DNA from: UBA4717 sp045577925 | Lineage (GTDB): Bacteria; Bacillota; Clostridia; Oscillospirales; CAG-272 | Assembly (NCBI GenBank): GCA_045577925.1 | Contig: JAZNJH010000031.1 | Coordinates: 1 to 64,000, forward strand | Direction of reading: 5' to 3' | Length of the DNA stretch: 64,000 nt | Part shown: piece by piece, positions 49,466 to 58,551 of the stretch | Numbering within the stretch: the first letter of the stretch is position 1 | How the letters are laid out: every line of letters starts with the position of its first letter | Position numbers and translations under genes: made by a program | Notes under the pieces: model-generated | What the model was told of the DNA's origin: nothing | The model's input: only the letters and a program-made list of their open reading frames with translations | Databases searched by the model: none

Positions 49466-51865
49466 TTAATCAATACTTCTTTTAAGTTTTGCAAAACTTG
49501 CCATCAGTTTTTTTGTTCCAACAGTGTCGAACGCTATTTCATAAAGAGTATCTGCCCCCATTTTTTTAACAGATAATACAGTACCGCTTCCGAATGTTGC
49601 GTGTACGACTCGTTCGCCCTGAGAGTAGGCTTCGGTTGGTTGACGCTTTAGAGGTGAAATGTTTTTATGCGGTGCGGTAAGCTCGCTTGAAATCTGAGGT
49701 TTATATCCCGATCCCGAGGCAACGGGAGCAGGAGTTATTCTACGTATCTCAGTTTCGTTCTCAACATATTTTTCAGGGATCTCCTCCAAAAATCTCGATG
49801 CAGGATTATATCTCGTCTTACCGAACATCATCCTCTCTCGTACGTTAAGAAGATAAAGCTTTTTCTTAGCTCTTGTTATTGCCACGTATGCAAGACGGCG
49901 TTCCTCTTCAATTTCCTCTTCGCTATCCATGGAAAGAAGTCCCGGAAATATTCCTTCTTCAAGACCGGGAAGAAATACAACGGGAAATTCAAGTCCCTTT
50001 GCGCTATGAATGGTCATCATAACAACCGCATCTGCTTCTTCGTCGTAGTTGTCGGTATCACTAACAAGAGCAACCTCTTCAAGAAAGCCTGAAAGAGTGG
50101 GCTCGTCCGATGCGTTTTCGTATTCGTATGCTGTTGCAATAAGCTGGTCGATGTTTCTTAACCTGTCGATGCCTGTTTCTCCCTCCGCAACAAGCATTTC
50201 CTGATAACCGGAGTCGTTTACTACCGTGTTTATGAGCTCTGAAACGCCAACGACCTCAGACAAAGCCGACATACGTTCAATAAAATCGGTAAACGCAATA
50301 AGTCTCTCTGCAACCTTTGAAAGCTGCATGTATTCTCTCGAGCGCTTCATAATGTCGAAGAGGTATGTCTTCTCAAGTGTTGCGAGTATTTCAACTGCTT
50401 CAAGTGTGGCATCGCCTATTTTTCTTTTGGGCTCATTTATGATACGTCTGAGTCTGATACTGTCACGTCTGTTTGAGATTACACAAAGGTACGCGACTAT
50501 ATCCTTGATTTCCTTACGGTCAAAGAACCTGAGACCGCCGAGCATTCTGTAAGGTATACCGCTTTTGGTAAATACACTTTCAAAGGGTGCAGACTGGCTG
50601 TTCATACGGTAGAGTATAGCAAAATCTGAAAACTTTTTGTCTGAGTTTCTTATCCCCTCAAGTATCTGATCGCTTACATACTGCGCTTCAAAATTCTGAT
50701 TTGGGAGAGATTTCTGCGTTATCTTTTCGCCATTGCCCGAATCGGTCCAGAGCGTTTTACCCTTACGTCCCTTGTTGTTGCTTATTACAGCATTTGCCGC
50801 ATTAAGTATATTCGATGAGGATCTGTAATTCTGCTCAAGCTTTATTACTTTACAACCTGCGAAATCGCGGTCAAATTTTAGAATGTTCTCAATAGTTGCT
50901 CCGCGGAATTTGTATATACTCTGGTCATCGTCTCCGACAACCATAATATTTTTGCGTTTTGCGCTTATTAACTCACATAATTTAAGTTGTGCTATGTTGG
51001 TATCCTGAAATTCATCAACACAAACGTATCTGAAACGGTTCTGATAGTAATTTCTTACTTCTTCATTTGAGGATAACAGCAATACCGTCTGCATTATTAT
51101 ATCGTCAAAATCTAGCGCATTAGCGCTTTTAAGCTCGCGCTCATATTCTGAATATATCTGTGCTATTTTAGATAATTTATAATCATTTCCTGCTTCACTG
51201 TAAAAAGTCTTTGAATCAATAAGCTTGTCCTTCGCGCGGCTTATAACTCCCATAACCGCCTTGGGAGCAATTATTTTCTCGTCTATCCCTATTTTCTTCA
51301 TACATGAAGAAATAAGCTTTTTTGAGTCGTCAGTATCGTAAATCGTAAAGTTTGACGAGTATCCAACCAGCTCACCATATCTTCTGAGTATACGTACGCA
51401 TATAGAGTGGAAGGTTCCGGCCCATATTTCAGACGCAGCATCAGCATCTCCGATAACCTTTTCGAGTCTTTCCTTTATCTCTCCCGCAGCTTTGTTTGTA
51501 AAGGTTATCGCCAAAACCGCCCATGGCGGGCACGGGGAGTCAGCAAATTCGCAAAGCGCTTGCGCAAGCTTGTCATTATCCAGGTCTTTATATGACATTA
51601 ATCTCTTAATGTCTTCATCTGTTATTGCTTCAGGCACGTTGTCAGAAAAGTAAGCGTTTCCGTATCTGATTATATGTGAAATACGGTTTACAAGCACTGT
51701 GGTTTTACCGCTTCCGGCGCCTGCCAAAACAAGCAGTGGACCATCAACCGTGTAAACAGCCTCCTTTTGATGCTCGTTCATACGCGTATAGTATGTATTA
51801 AATAATTCTCGTTTTGTATTTAAATAAATTTCTTTTAATCTTTGATCAGACATGTGCTTATCCAT
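49466..51865 (-). CDS. pcrA: UvrD/PcrA-family DNA helicase
   Basis: 799 residues. SF1A motifs in order: Walker A LAGAGSGKTT near 50, ITFTNKAAGEIKERL, the Walker B VDEFQDTN, GDDDQSIYKFRGA, QNYRS, MTIHSAKGLEF and VAITRAKK. Domain 1B carries an acidic insert (about 75-115) longer than in classic PcrA. The C-terminus (about 735-799) ends in the PcrA tudor-like fold (GERVVHATFGSGTV, LMASFAKLKRSI) that binds RNA polymerase. It unwinds DNA in repair and replication. The start is uncertain: neither 51865 nor the ATG at 51853 has a good ribosome site. Confidence 0.92.
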   Translation of the reverse strand: MDKHMSDQRLKEIYLNTKRELFNTYYTRMNEHQKEAVYTVDGPLLVLAGAGSGKTTVLVNRISHIIRYGNAYFSDNVPEAITDEDIKRLMSYKDLDNDKLAQALCEFADSPCPPWAVLAITFTNKAAGEIKERLEKVIGDADAASEIWAGTFHSICVRILRRYGELVGYSSNFTIYDTDDSKKLISSCMKKIGIDEKIIAPKAVMGVISRAKDKLIDSKTFYSEAGNDYKLSKIAQIYSEYERELKSANALDFDDIIMQTVLLLSSNEEVRNYYQNRFRYVCVDEFQDTNIAQLKLCELISAKRKNIMVVGDDDQSIYKFRGATIENILKFDRDFAGCKVIKLEQNYRSSSNILNAANAVISNNKGRKGKTLWTDSGNGEKITQKSLPNQNFEAQYVSDQILEGIRNSDKKFSDFAILYRMNSQSAPFESVFTKSGIPYRMLGGLRFFDRKEIKDIVAYLCVISNRRDSIRLRRIINEPKRKIGDATLEAVEILATLEKTYLFDIMKRSREYMQLSKVAERLIAFTDFIERMSALSEVVGVSELINTVVNDSGYQEMLVAEGETGIDRLRNIDQLIATAYEYENASDEPTLSGFLEEVALVSDTDNYDEEADAVVMMTIHSAKGLEFPVVFLPGLEEGIFPGLLSMDSEEEIEEERRLAYVAITRAKKKLYLLNVRERMMFGKTRYNPASRFLEEIPEKYVENETEIRRITPAPVASGSGYKPQISSELTAPHKNISPLKRQPTEAYSQGERVVHATFGSGTVLSVKKMGADTLYEIAFDTVGTKKLMASFAKLKRSID

Positions 51866-51871
51866 TTAAAT

Positions 51872-51903
51872 AAAGACAAACAACAGGGAATAACTCCCCG
51901 TTG
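51872..51903 (-). terminator. Hairpin between the NERD gene and pcrA
   Basis: On the minus strand CAACGGGGA pairs with TCCCTGTTG around five bases (one mismatch), then TTTGTCTTTATTT. It ends the acyl ligase-ACP-NERD transcript, perhaps only partly, as pcrA has no other visible promoter. Confidence 0.7.
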
Positions 51904-51910
51904 CCTGCTT

Positions 51911-52594
51911 TTATTTACGCTTTCTTACAAATCGTTTGTGTTTAAGTTCAATTCTTCTGCCCGTTCTTATATAGGAACGCAAAATTGTCCGTATTCGCGT
52001 TGTCTGCCTTATAGAGATAGCCTCACTCTTGCCGGTCTTCTTTATATAACGAACAAGATCGTCTAAATTAACGATATTTTTATATTCTTCTGTAAAGCTG
52101 ACCTTATTTGAAGAAAAAGTAACAACATTGTATATCGGAATTTTATATTGCCCTTCGTTACGGAGTATCTCTTTTATAACTTTTATGTGAGTTTCGTTCT
52201 GATAAATGGGATTATAGAACGTGATCCGTTTATCATTATATATCTGAGTCCATTTTCTTGTGTCGCCGCTTATTATTTTCCCATTATGGCTCTTTAGTTC
52301 AATAACAAAGATTCCGCTTCTCAGCACAACGATAGCATCTATTTCTGCATATCTATCGCGCCCAGAGTTTATATACGGAATATAAACGTTAGTAAATACC
52401 GCATTTGACGAAAACGCTTCTTCAAGCGTTTGTTTCAGTCTTTCTTCGCTTGGCTTTCCGTAATTCTCAATTTCACGAACTCGCTTTTTTGATTTGATGT
52501 TAATAGTAACAAAAAGAATCAGAGCGGCAAATGCTATTATTGAAATAAGTGAGACAAAAGTAAAAAACAACGGCGAATTCAAAAGTTCAGACAA
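51911..52594 (-). CDS. Membrane-anchored NERD (nuclease-related) domain protein
   Basis: 227 residues. An N-terminal helix (about 9-32) anchors a NERD domain (about 45-165) with the PD-(D/E)xK-like core: Glu in GKPSEERLKQTL, Asp in YAEIDAIVVLRSGI, and Glu-x-Lys in FVIELKSHNGKI. The family is suspected to cut nucleic acids, but activity is rarely shown. A basic C-terminal tail ends in KHKRFVRKRK. The TTG start follows GAGGTG. It lies 8 bases after the ACP gene. Confidence 0.87.
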   Translation of the reverse strand: MSELLNSPLFFTFVSLISIIAFAALILFVTINIKSKKRVREIENYGKPSEERLKQTLEEAFSSNAVFTNVYIPYINSGRDRYAEIDAIVVLRSGIFVIELKSHNGKIISGDTRKWTQIYNDKRITFYNPIYQNETHIKVIKEILRNEGQYKIPIYNVVTFSSNKVSFTEEYKNIVNLDDLVRYIKKTGKSEAISIRQTTRIRTILRSYIRTGRRIELKHKRFVRKRK

Positions 52595-52602
52595 GGCACA
52601 CC

Positions 52603-52830
52603 TCAGGCAAGTTCTTTTTCAAGATAGTCAGCAATATCGCCGAGAGTTGCAAGCTTCGAAATTGCTTTTTCATCAATTTCGCAGTCGTACTTATCTTCGA
52701 GTTCGAGTACAAGTTCGGCAAGTTCGATTGAGTTAACGCCGCAGTCACTTCTGAGGTTTGTTTCACGATTTAATTCTTCGGGTGCAATTTTTAACTGTTC
52801 GGATAAAATGGTCTTTAATTCTTCAAACAT
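52603..52830 (-). CDS. Acyl carrier protein
   Basis: 75 residues, acidic, four-helix ACP pattern. The phosphopantetheine serine is in GVNSIELAEL near residue 34, where the usual DS pair reads NS. It sits 10 bases after the acyl-AMP ligase gene, so the ligase may load it directly, as in Aas-type or FadD32-type systems. AAGGAGGACATT precedes the ATG. It is probably not the main fatty-acid-synthesis ACP, since no fab genes are near. Confidence 0.88.
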   Translation of the reverse strand: MFEELKTILSEQLKIAPEELNRETNLRSDCGVNSIELAELVLELEDKYDCEIDEKAISKLATLGDIADYLEKELA

Positions 52831-52840
52831 AATGTCCTCC

Positions 52841-54553
52841 TTATTTTACAAGAAATCTCTTGATTTTCTTAGTTGTTGTTTTTTCGAATTCTACATCTCT
52901 AAATTCAATAACCGATGCTTGCTTGAAAGAGGGAAGCTCAGCGTTCAACTGAGAAAGCTCAGTGTTAGCACGCTTTTTAACTTCATCTGCTGATAAATCA
53001 GCAAATGATTCAAAATCAGGATATACAACAGCAACGATCGACGTTTCAGAGCTGTCTGTACCCTTTCGTCCAATAACCACGATTTCTTTAACGTATGAAC
53101 AAGCGGAGAGCTTTTCCTCAATTTCTTCGGGATACACATTTTTACCGTTTGACAAAATAATTACGTTCTTTCTTCTGCCGGTTATATATATATATCCATC
53201 AGAGTCAATGTATCCGATGTCGCCTGTTCTGAACCAACCGTCATCTGTGAAAACTTCTGCCGTTGCTTCTGGGTTCTTATAGTAACCGAGCATTACATTT
53301 CCGCCGCGGACAAGGATCTCGCCGCGTCCTGATTCATCAGCAGAACTTGCATCTATTTTAACTTCGGTTCCGTTAACAGGAGTGCCCACAGATCCCATTC
53401 TTGGGGCATAGTAAGGGTTAACCGAAACAAGAGGTGAACATTCGGTTATTCCATAACCCTCATATATAGGGAGACCGAAAGCATAGAAATCCTTAACTAA
53501 TGCTTCACTAAGGGGTGCGCCGCCGCAAACAATGGAATTGATATTTCCGCCAAATGCTGCACGTACGTCTGAAAAGAGCTTTTTTCTTAAATCTATGCCG
53601 ATTAAAAGAGCAAGCTTTGATACTTTCATACCGAGCTTTACTTTTTTAGCCATATTGCTCTCATTGATCTTGGTCCATACTTTTTTGTGTACAGTTTCAA
53701 GGAAAAGGGGTACTACCGTTATAGCAGTAGGTTTATAATACTGCATGGAACGGGAAGCATATTTAAGCGTAGGGTTGATATAAATGCTTGCACCGATATT
53801 CATACCGCCGAGATGAGTTGCCGTAAACTCATAGGTATGATGAATTGGAAGAAGCGATACAAGAGTCGTTGTTGAATCATACGGCATTGCTTGACAAGCC
53901 GCGTTAACAGATGTTGTTATATTTTTTTGAGAAAGCATTACACCCTTGCTTGTTCCGGTCGTACCGGAAGTGAATAGAATGGAGCAGCATTTTTCTGTAT
54001 CAGGTTCAATTGAAGTAAATGCAGTATCTCCTGAATCCACTAAAGCCTTTCCTTCATCAAGAAGAATCGATATATCAATTATGTTAACACCGTCGACATT
54101 GTCGCTTCCGTCTGTATCTTCATTCAGTCTTATAAAAAGTGTAACGCCGGGTATCTTGTCTGCAAGTTTTGCTATTTTTCCGTTAAAACTACCGGTATAT
54201 GCAACTGCAGAACATTCTGAAAGGTTTATAAAGTCACATATTGACTCTTCGGAAAGCTCGCGATCCAGCGGAACTATCGTACCGTTACCGCTTGTTACAG
54301 TTAGATAAGTTAACGACCAATAAGGCGTTGTGTCGCCAATAAGCGCAACAGTTTTTCCAACGTAGCCTCTCTTTGCTAAAGCTGTGCCGAAAGAGTTCAT
54401 ATCTGTATATAGATCTGTATAGGAATATTTTTTGGTTTCTTTTGAAACTTTATACTCATACAATGTTTTCGAGCCGAAATACTCATGGCTCGAATATACA
54501 AGTTCTTTCAGGCTTGACACGGTTTTTACATTTCTGTTTTTGATTTTTTTCAT
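52841..54553 (-). CDS. AMP-forming long-chain acyl-CoA/acyl-ACP ligase
   Basis: 570 residues. P-loop LFTSGTTGTSKGVM near 190, then YEGYGITECSPLV, WFRTGDIG, and GRRKNVIILSNGKNVYPEEIEE. The late TTTKKIKRF lysine completes the site. Resembles FadD15/Aas-type long-chain ligases of Clostridia. The ACP gene follows, so transfer to ACP rather than CoA is likely, perhaps to recycle exogenous fatty acids into lipids. AAAGGAG precedes the ATG, and a consensus promoter lies 40 bases further up. The acceptor is inferred from context. Confidence 0.88.
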   Translation of the reverse strand: MKKIKNRNVKTVSSLKELVYSSHEYFGSKTLYEYKVSKETKKYSYTDLYTDMNSFGTALAKRGYVGKTVALIGDTTPYWSLTYLTVTSGNGTIVPLDRELSEESICDFINLSECSAVAYTGSFNGKIAKLADKIPGVTLFIRLNEDTDGSDNVDGVNIIDISILLDEGKALVDSGDTAFTSIEPDTEKCCSILFTSGTTGTSKGVMLSQKNITTSVNAACQAMPYDSTTTLVSLLPIHHTYEFTATHLGGMNIGASIYINPTLKYASRSMQYYKPTAITVVPLFLETVHKKVWTKINESNMAKKVKLGMKVSKLALLIGIDLRKKLFSDVRAAFGGNINSIVCGGAPLSEALVKDFYAFGLPIYEGYGITECSPLVSVNPYYAPRMGSVGTPVNGTEVKIDASSADESGRGEILVRGGNVMLGYYKNPEATAEVFTDDGWFRTGDIGYIDSDGYIYITGRRKNVIILSNGKNVYPEEIEEKLSACSYVKEIVVIGRKGTDSSETSIVAVVYPDFESFADLSADEVKKRANTELSQLNAELPSFKQASVIEFRDVEFEKTTTKKIKRFLVK

Positions 54554-54591
54554 GCAAATCTCCTTTTGTAATAATGTGTCTGACTGAATGC

Positions 54592-54620
54592 ATTATACAG
54601 TATTTAATACACGATGTCAA
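54592..54620 (-). promoter_or_regulatory. Sigma-A promoter of the acyl ligase-ACP-NERD operon
   Basis: On the minus strand TTGACA and TATAAT with a 17-base spacer, 39 bases before the start. Confidence 0.88.
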
Positions 54621-54657
54621 TGCTTTTGGAGCTTATTTAAACACATATGAAAAGTTG

Positions 54658-56433
54658 TTAAATTTCTCTTGTGTAGTATCTAAGCCAATCAATTTCATCA
54701 TCGCTTGCGGCAGGAGATAGCGTTTCAAAGACCATCTTGTGATATGCGTTAAGCGCAAGCCTGTCGCTATTATCAAGAAGCTCCGGTATTATTGCATCAA
54801 GATCAATGGGGCAAAGAGTAAGAGCTTCAAATCCCAAGAACTGACCGTATTCTGTTTCATATAATTTTTTGCATAAGAGCTCGTTTTCAAGTCTTATTCC
54901 ATGCTTTTCGGGTATATATATACCCGGCTCATCAGACGTTACCATTCCGGCTTCTAGCGCAGGCTCTGTGTTTGCAAAATAGAATCTGTTTGGTCCTTCG
55001 TGAACACTTAACATATATCCTATTCCGTGGCCGGTTCCATGCCTGTAATCAAGCCCGAGCTTCCATATTCCGTCGCGGGCAAGCATATCAAGAACTGCAC
55101 ATTTGGTTCCTTTTTTGAAAACGGCAGACTGAAGCCTTAACATTGAACGGCACACCTCAGTATAATGAAGCTTAAACTCGTCCGTTACGTCACCCAGCAT
55201 AAAAACACGTGTAATGTCGGTTGTACCGCCAAGGTACTGACCTCCCGAATCAACAAGCAGTGCGCCGTGATCTTCAAGTTTAGTATCCGTTTCTGCCGTA
55301 GCGCTGTAATGTATAACTGCAGCATTTTTACCGTAAGCGCATATAGTATCAAAACTCGGACCGAGGTAATCGCGGCTTAACTTGCGAAAATCTTCAAGCC
55401 TTTCCGATGCTGATATTTCTGTTAAAGAGGTTTTATCACATGTTTTTATATGGCGCATGAATCTCGCAACAGCAAGACCGTCCTGAGCGTGAACACGGCG
55501 AAGATTTTCGATCTCTGTGTCATTTTTTATAGCCTTTGCGAGTATCGCAGGATCAGTTTTATCAATAATGATGCTGTTACTTGGAAGAGAAGCTTTTATA
55601 CATGCGTTTATTTGCTTTTTATCGCAAAGTATACTGTGTTCGCTTCTTGTTTTTAGGAATGAATAAAACTCATCATAATTACAAAGCGTTATTTTGCAAG
55701 CATCGAGATCATTTTTGACGTTATTAGCTGCTTCATTATCAAGAAAAACAAACGCCTCGTTTAGTGTCAGATAGAAGTATGAATAAAACACTGGAGTGTT
55801 TTTAATGTCGCTTCCGCGCATATTAAGAAGCCATGCTATCTCTTCAAGAGAAGTTATAATATGTGCCTCAGTGCCGAATTCTCTCATTTTTTCTCTGAGA
55901 TCAGATATTTTATCCGGGGTAGATTTACCTGAAATACCCATAGGAATCGAATGAATTGATGTAAAAGCTTGAGTGGGGAAGCTGGACAAAGCGGCAATAA
56001 CGGGACTATCATCAGTTTTTATGCTTATAGCAAGCTCTGCAGCAACATCATCAAGCTTATCCAAAAACGCAGACGTCATAAGTCTGCCGTCAGAAAACAA
56101 TGAATCGCCTTTTGATAAATTTTGCTTAATAAGGGTAAATATATCGGGCTCGTTCTCAACTCCGTCGCGGACAAGCTCTATTGCTGTACCTTCAAGCTGT
56201 CTTGCAGCCTGCAGGAAGTATCTTCCGTCGGTTATAAGGTATCCTTTTGTAAGTGTGACAAAGAGCGTGCCGGCCGAACCTGTGAATCCGGAATAATACG
56301 CTCTGTATTTAAAGCAGTCGTTAACGTATTCAGAGTTATGACAATCGCAGGAAGGTATAATACACGCACTGATTGAGCGCTCTTTCATTTTTTCTCTCAG
56401 AGCAGATAATCTTGAATTAATTTCGGTATTCAT
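54658..56433 (-). CDS. Aminopeptidase P family (M24B) peptidase
   Basis: 591 residues, the three-domain long form. The metal-site residues are in order: LVDSGGQYLGGTTDITR (two Asp), HGTGHGIGYMLSVHEGP (His), a Glu in SDEPGIYIPEKHGIRLENE and a final Glu. It removes an N-terminal residue before proline in cytosolic peptides, using Mn2+. AAAGGAG precedes the ATG. It follows the unknown membrane-protein gene by 15 bases, so the two share a promoter. Confidence 0.93.
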   Translation of the reverse strand: MNTEINSRLSALREKMKERSISACIIPSCDCHNSEYVNDCFKYRAYYSGFTGSAGTLFVTLTKGYLITDGRYFLQAARQLEGTAIELVRDGVENEPDIFTLIKQNLSKGDSLFSDGRLMTSAFLDKLDDVAAELAISIKTDDSPVIAALSSFPTQAFTSIHSIPMGISGKSTPDKISDLREKMREFGTEAHIITSLEEIAWLLNMRGSDIKNTPVFYSYFYLTLNEAFVFLDNEAANNVKNDLDACKITLCNYDEFYSFLKTRSEHSILCDKKQINACIKASLPSNSIIIDKTDPAILAKAIKNDTEIENLRRVHAQDGLAVARFMRHIKTCDKTSLTEISASERLEDFRKLSRDYLGPSFDTICAYGKNAAVIHYSATAETDTKLEDHGALLVDSGGQYLGGTTDITRVFMLGDVTDEFKLHYTEVCRSMLRLQSAVFKKGTKCAVLDMLARDGIWKLGLDYRHGTGHGIGYMLSVHEGPNRFYFANTEPALEAGMVTSDEPGIYIPEKHGIRLENELLCKKLYETEYGQFLGFEALTLCPIDLDAIIPELLDNSDRLALNAYHKMVFETLSPAASDDEIDWLRYYTREI

Positions 56434-56448
56434 TTAAGCGCTCCTTTA

Positions 56449-57162
56449 TCAGTTGTCATTATATTTAAAGACCGGACTTTGTATAAATTTTGCCTCTTCT
56501 GGTTTGTTAGTATTTATTTTCAAATCACTTTCATACGCACGTGTATCTTTATCATAAAGTCGGAAGCTGGTATAAATTGGAGATGCTTTTGAAACGTCGT
56601 TAATGTAATAAATGTTTAAATAGAGTGTTCCCGCATTATCTATGTCCACACCCTCAAATACCAAACGCCTGAAATTATAGATGAAATTAGATTTTGATAT
56701 GTATTTGTAAGTATCATATACATTTCCATAGTTATCAGTCAGCGTAAAAACGAACGTTTCGCCTATCTCAGACACATCGGTATAGAAGTTTTCAAGTGTA
56801 TCAACAGTACTGTCGTTATACCTTAATGTAAACTGAACCTCGTTAATTTCAGGGATAAACACATAGTTAGAAATGCTGAAATACCCATTGTCGTCTATTG
56901 TTTTTGAAAGATCTTGTGTCATAAGGGTTAAATTCGATGTCTGCTCATAAGTTTCAAGGGCATTATTTGTCCATGCGTATCTTGCCATAGATCCGGTATA
57001 ACGCGCGAGGTACATTCTTCCTAAAAGTAAGGTATATACGGTTATTATCAAGAAAACAAATATGAATTTGAAGATTTTTGAGAAGGTAAGAGTTTTAAAA
57101 AAAGCAAGTGTTTTTGTAATTATCCAGCCGGGAATTGATTTTGTTTGAGTTTGGTTTTCCAT
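56449..57162 (-). CDS. Single-helix membrane protein of unknown function
   Basis: 237 residues from the ATG after CGGAG. A cytoplasmic start is followed by one strong helix (about 30-52, FIFVFLIITVYTLLLGRMYLA). The outside domain is beta-rich and Tyr/Asn-rich, with VFIPEINEVQFTLRYNDSTVD and FVFTLTDNYGNVYDTYKY, similar to proteins of unknown function near aminopeptidase P genes. No catalytic motif is visible. A longer reading to 57231 includes the promoter and was dropped. Confidence 0.75.
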   Translation of the reverse strand: MENQTQTKSIPGWIITKTLAFFKTLTFSKIFKFIFVFLIITVYTLLLGRMYLARYTGSMARYAWTNNALETYEQTSNLTLMTQDLSKTIDDNGYFSISNYVFIPEINEVQFTLRYNDSTVDTLENFYTDVSEIGETFVFTLTDNYGNVYDTYKYISKSNFIYNFRRLVFEGVDIDNAGTLYLNIYYINDVSKASPIYTSFRLYDKDTRAYESDLKINTNKPEEAKFIQSPVFKYNDN

Positions 57163-57202
57163 AATATTGTGCTCCGAAATCTGATCATTGTTAATAGTAT
57201 AA

Positions 57203-57231
57203 AGTATAACATATATATATGTAAATTTCAA
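57203..57231 (-). promoter_or_regulatory. Promoter of the membrane protein-aminopeptidase P operon
   Basis: On the minus strand TTGAAA and TATACT with a 17-base spacer, 41 bases before the start. Confidence 0.8.
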
Positions 57232-57250
57232 GTAAATTTTGTTAAAACAC

Positions 57251-57279
57251 TTGAAAGTACATCTCTTGCATGATATAAT
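57251..57279 (+). promoter_or_regulatory. Promoter of the aminotransferase-trpS operon
   Basis: TTGAAA and TATAAT with a 17-base spacer, 63 bases before the start, back to back with the minus-strand promoter. Confidence 0.82.
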
Positions 57280-57341
57280 ATTATATGTATTTTTATAATC
57301 TTGTCGCCACGTTGCGATTTTCCAGAAAGGAACTTCATTTT

Positions 57342-58532
57342 ATGGAATATAATTTTTCAAATAAGCTTGCATCTCTTAAGCCTTCGGCTATTCGTGAAAT
57401 ATTCAAAAGCTTGAGTGACCCGAGTATAATATCGTTTGCCGCCGGCAACCCTGCACCTGAAAGTTTTCCTGTTAAAGAGCTTTCTGAGATATCAGCTGAT
57501 ATTTTTGAAAATTCTCCCGTAACAGCTCTTCAATACAGCCTTACAGAGGGTTATCCCGCGCTCAGACAAGCCGTTGCAGAAAGACTCAAAAGTAAGTTCT
57601 CGATAGGTCGTGATTTTGACACCACGGTAATTGTAACGGGAGGTCAGCAGGGAATCGAACTGACCTGTAAAGCTTTTTGTAACGAAGGCGACACGGTTAT
57701 ATGCGAAAATCCAACGTTTATCGGAGCGCTGAATGCTTTTCGTTCAAACGGTGTAAACACAGTCGGCGTTGATCTTGAGGACGACGGCATTAACATTGAT
57801 AAGCTTGAAGAAGCACTCAAAACCACAAAAAATGCAAAGCTTCTGTATCTTATCCCTACATTCCAGAATCCTGCCGGAATTACAACCTCGCTTGAGAAGC
57901 GCAAAAAGATATACGAACTTGCTAAGAAATACAATATTGTTGTTATCGAGGACAACCCTTACGGTGAATTGCGATTCGCAGGCGAAGAGATACCTACTAT
58001 AAAGAGCATGGACACCGAAGGCCTCGTTGTATACTGCGGTTCATTTTCAAAGATACTTTCCGCAGGTATGAGGGTAGGATTTATGTGTGCACCCGAAGAG
58101 ATAATTTCAAAGGCTGTTGTTGCAAAGCAGGTAGAGGACGTTCACACCAACATTTTCTTCCAGATGCTTTGTTACAGATATATGACAGAGTGTGACCTTG
58201 ACGCTCATATTGAAACCATACGCGCACTTTACAGAAGAAAATGTAACCTTATGCTTGATGAACTTAATAAAAATATGCCTGACTGTGTTAAATACACACG
58301 ACCTGAAGGCGGATTGTTTATCTGGTGTACGCTTCCCGATAATATTGATTTATCAGAATTTACAAAAGCTGCTATTGCAAACAAGGTTGCGGTTGTGCCC
58401 GGAACTGCTTTCAACTGCGACACCGAAGCTGATTCAAACTCTTTCAGACTAAATTATTCCACACCGTCTGATGAGCAGATTATTAACGGCGTAAAGCTTC
58501 TCGCAGATACTGTTAAGCAGTTTATAAAATAA
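57342..58532 (+). CDS. PLP-dependent aminotransferase (class I/II, LysN/2-aminoadipate type)
   Basis: 396 residues from the ATG after AAAGGA. Family parts are IISFAAGNPAPESFP, TGGQQGIELTCKAF, LIPTFQNPAG, EDNPYGELRF, and the PLP lysine in YCGSFSKILSAGMRVG near 235. It resembles the aminotransferase half of MocR proteins and 2-aminoadipate/aromatic aminotransferases, without a DNA-binding domain. The amino acid used is not clear. An upstream reading from 57285 adds residues unlike the family. Confidence 0.88.
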   Translation: MEYNFSNKLASLKPSAIREIFKSLSDPSIISFAAGNPAPESFPVKELSEISADIFENSPVTALQYSLTEGYPALRQAVAERLKSKFSIGRDFDTTVIVTGGQQGIELTCKAFCNEGDTVICENPTFIGALNAFRSNGVNTVGVDLEDDGINIDKLEEALKTTKNAKLLYLIPTFQNPAGITTSLEKRKKIYELAKKYNIVVIEDNPYGELRFAGEEIPTIKSMDTEGLVVYCGSFSKILSAGMRVGFMCAPEEIISKAVVAKQVEDVHTNIFFQMLCYRYMTECDLDAHIETIRALYRRKCNLMLDELNKNMPDCVKYTRPEGGLFIWCTLPDNIDLSEFTKAAIANKVAVVPGTAFNCDTEADSNSFRLNYSTPSDEQIINGVKLLADTVKQFIK

Positions 58533-58551
58533 AAAGGTTTGGTGTTTTATC

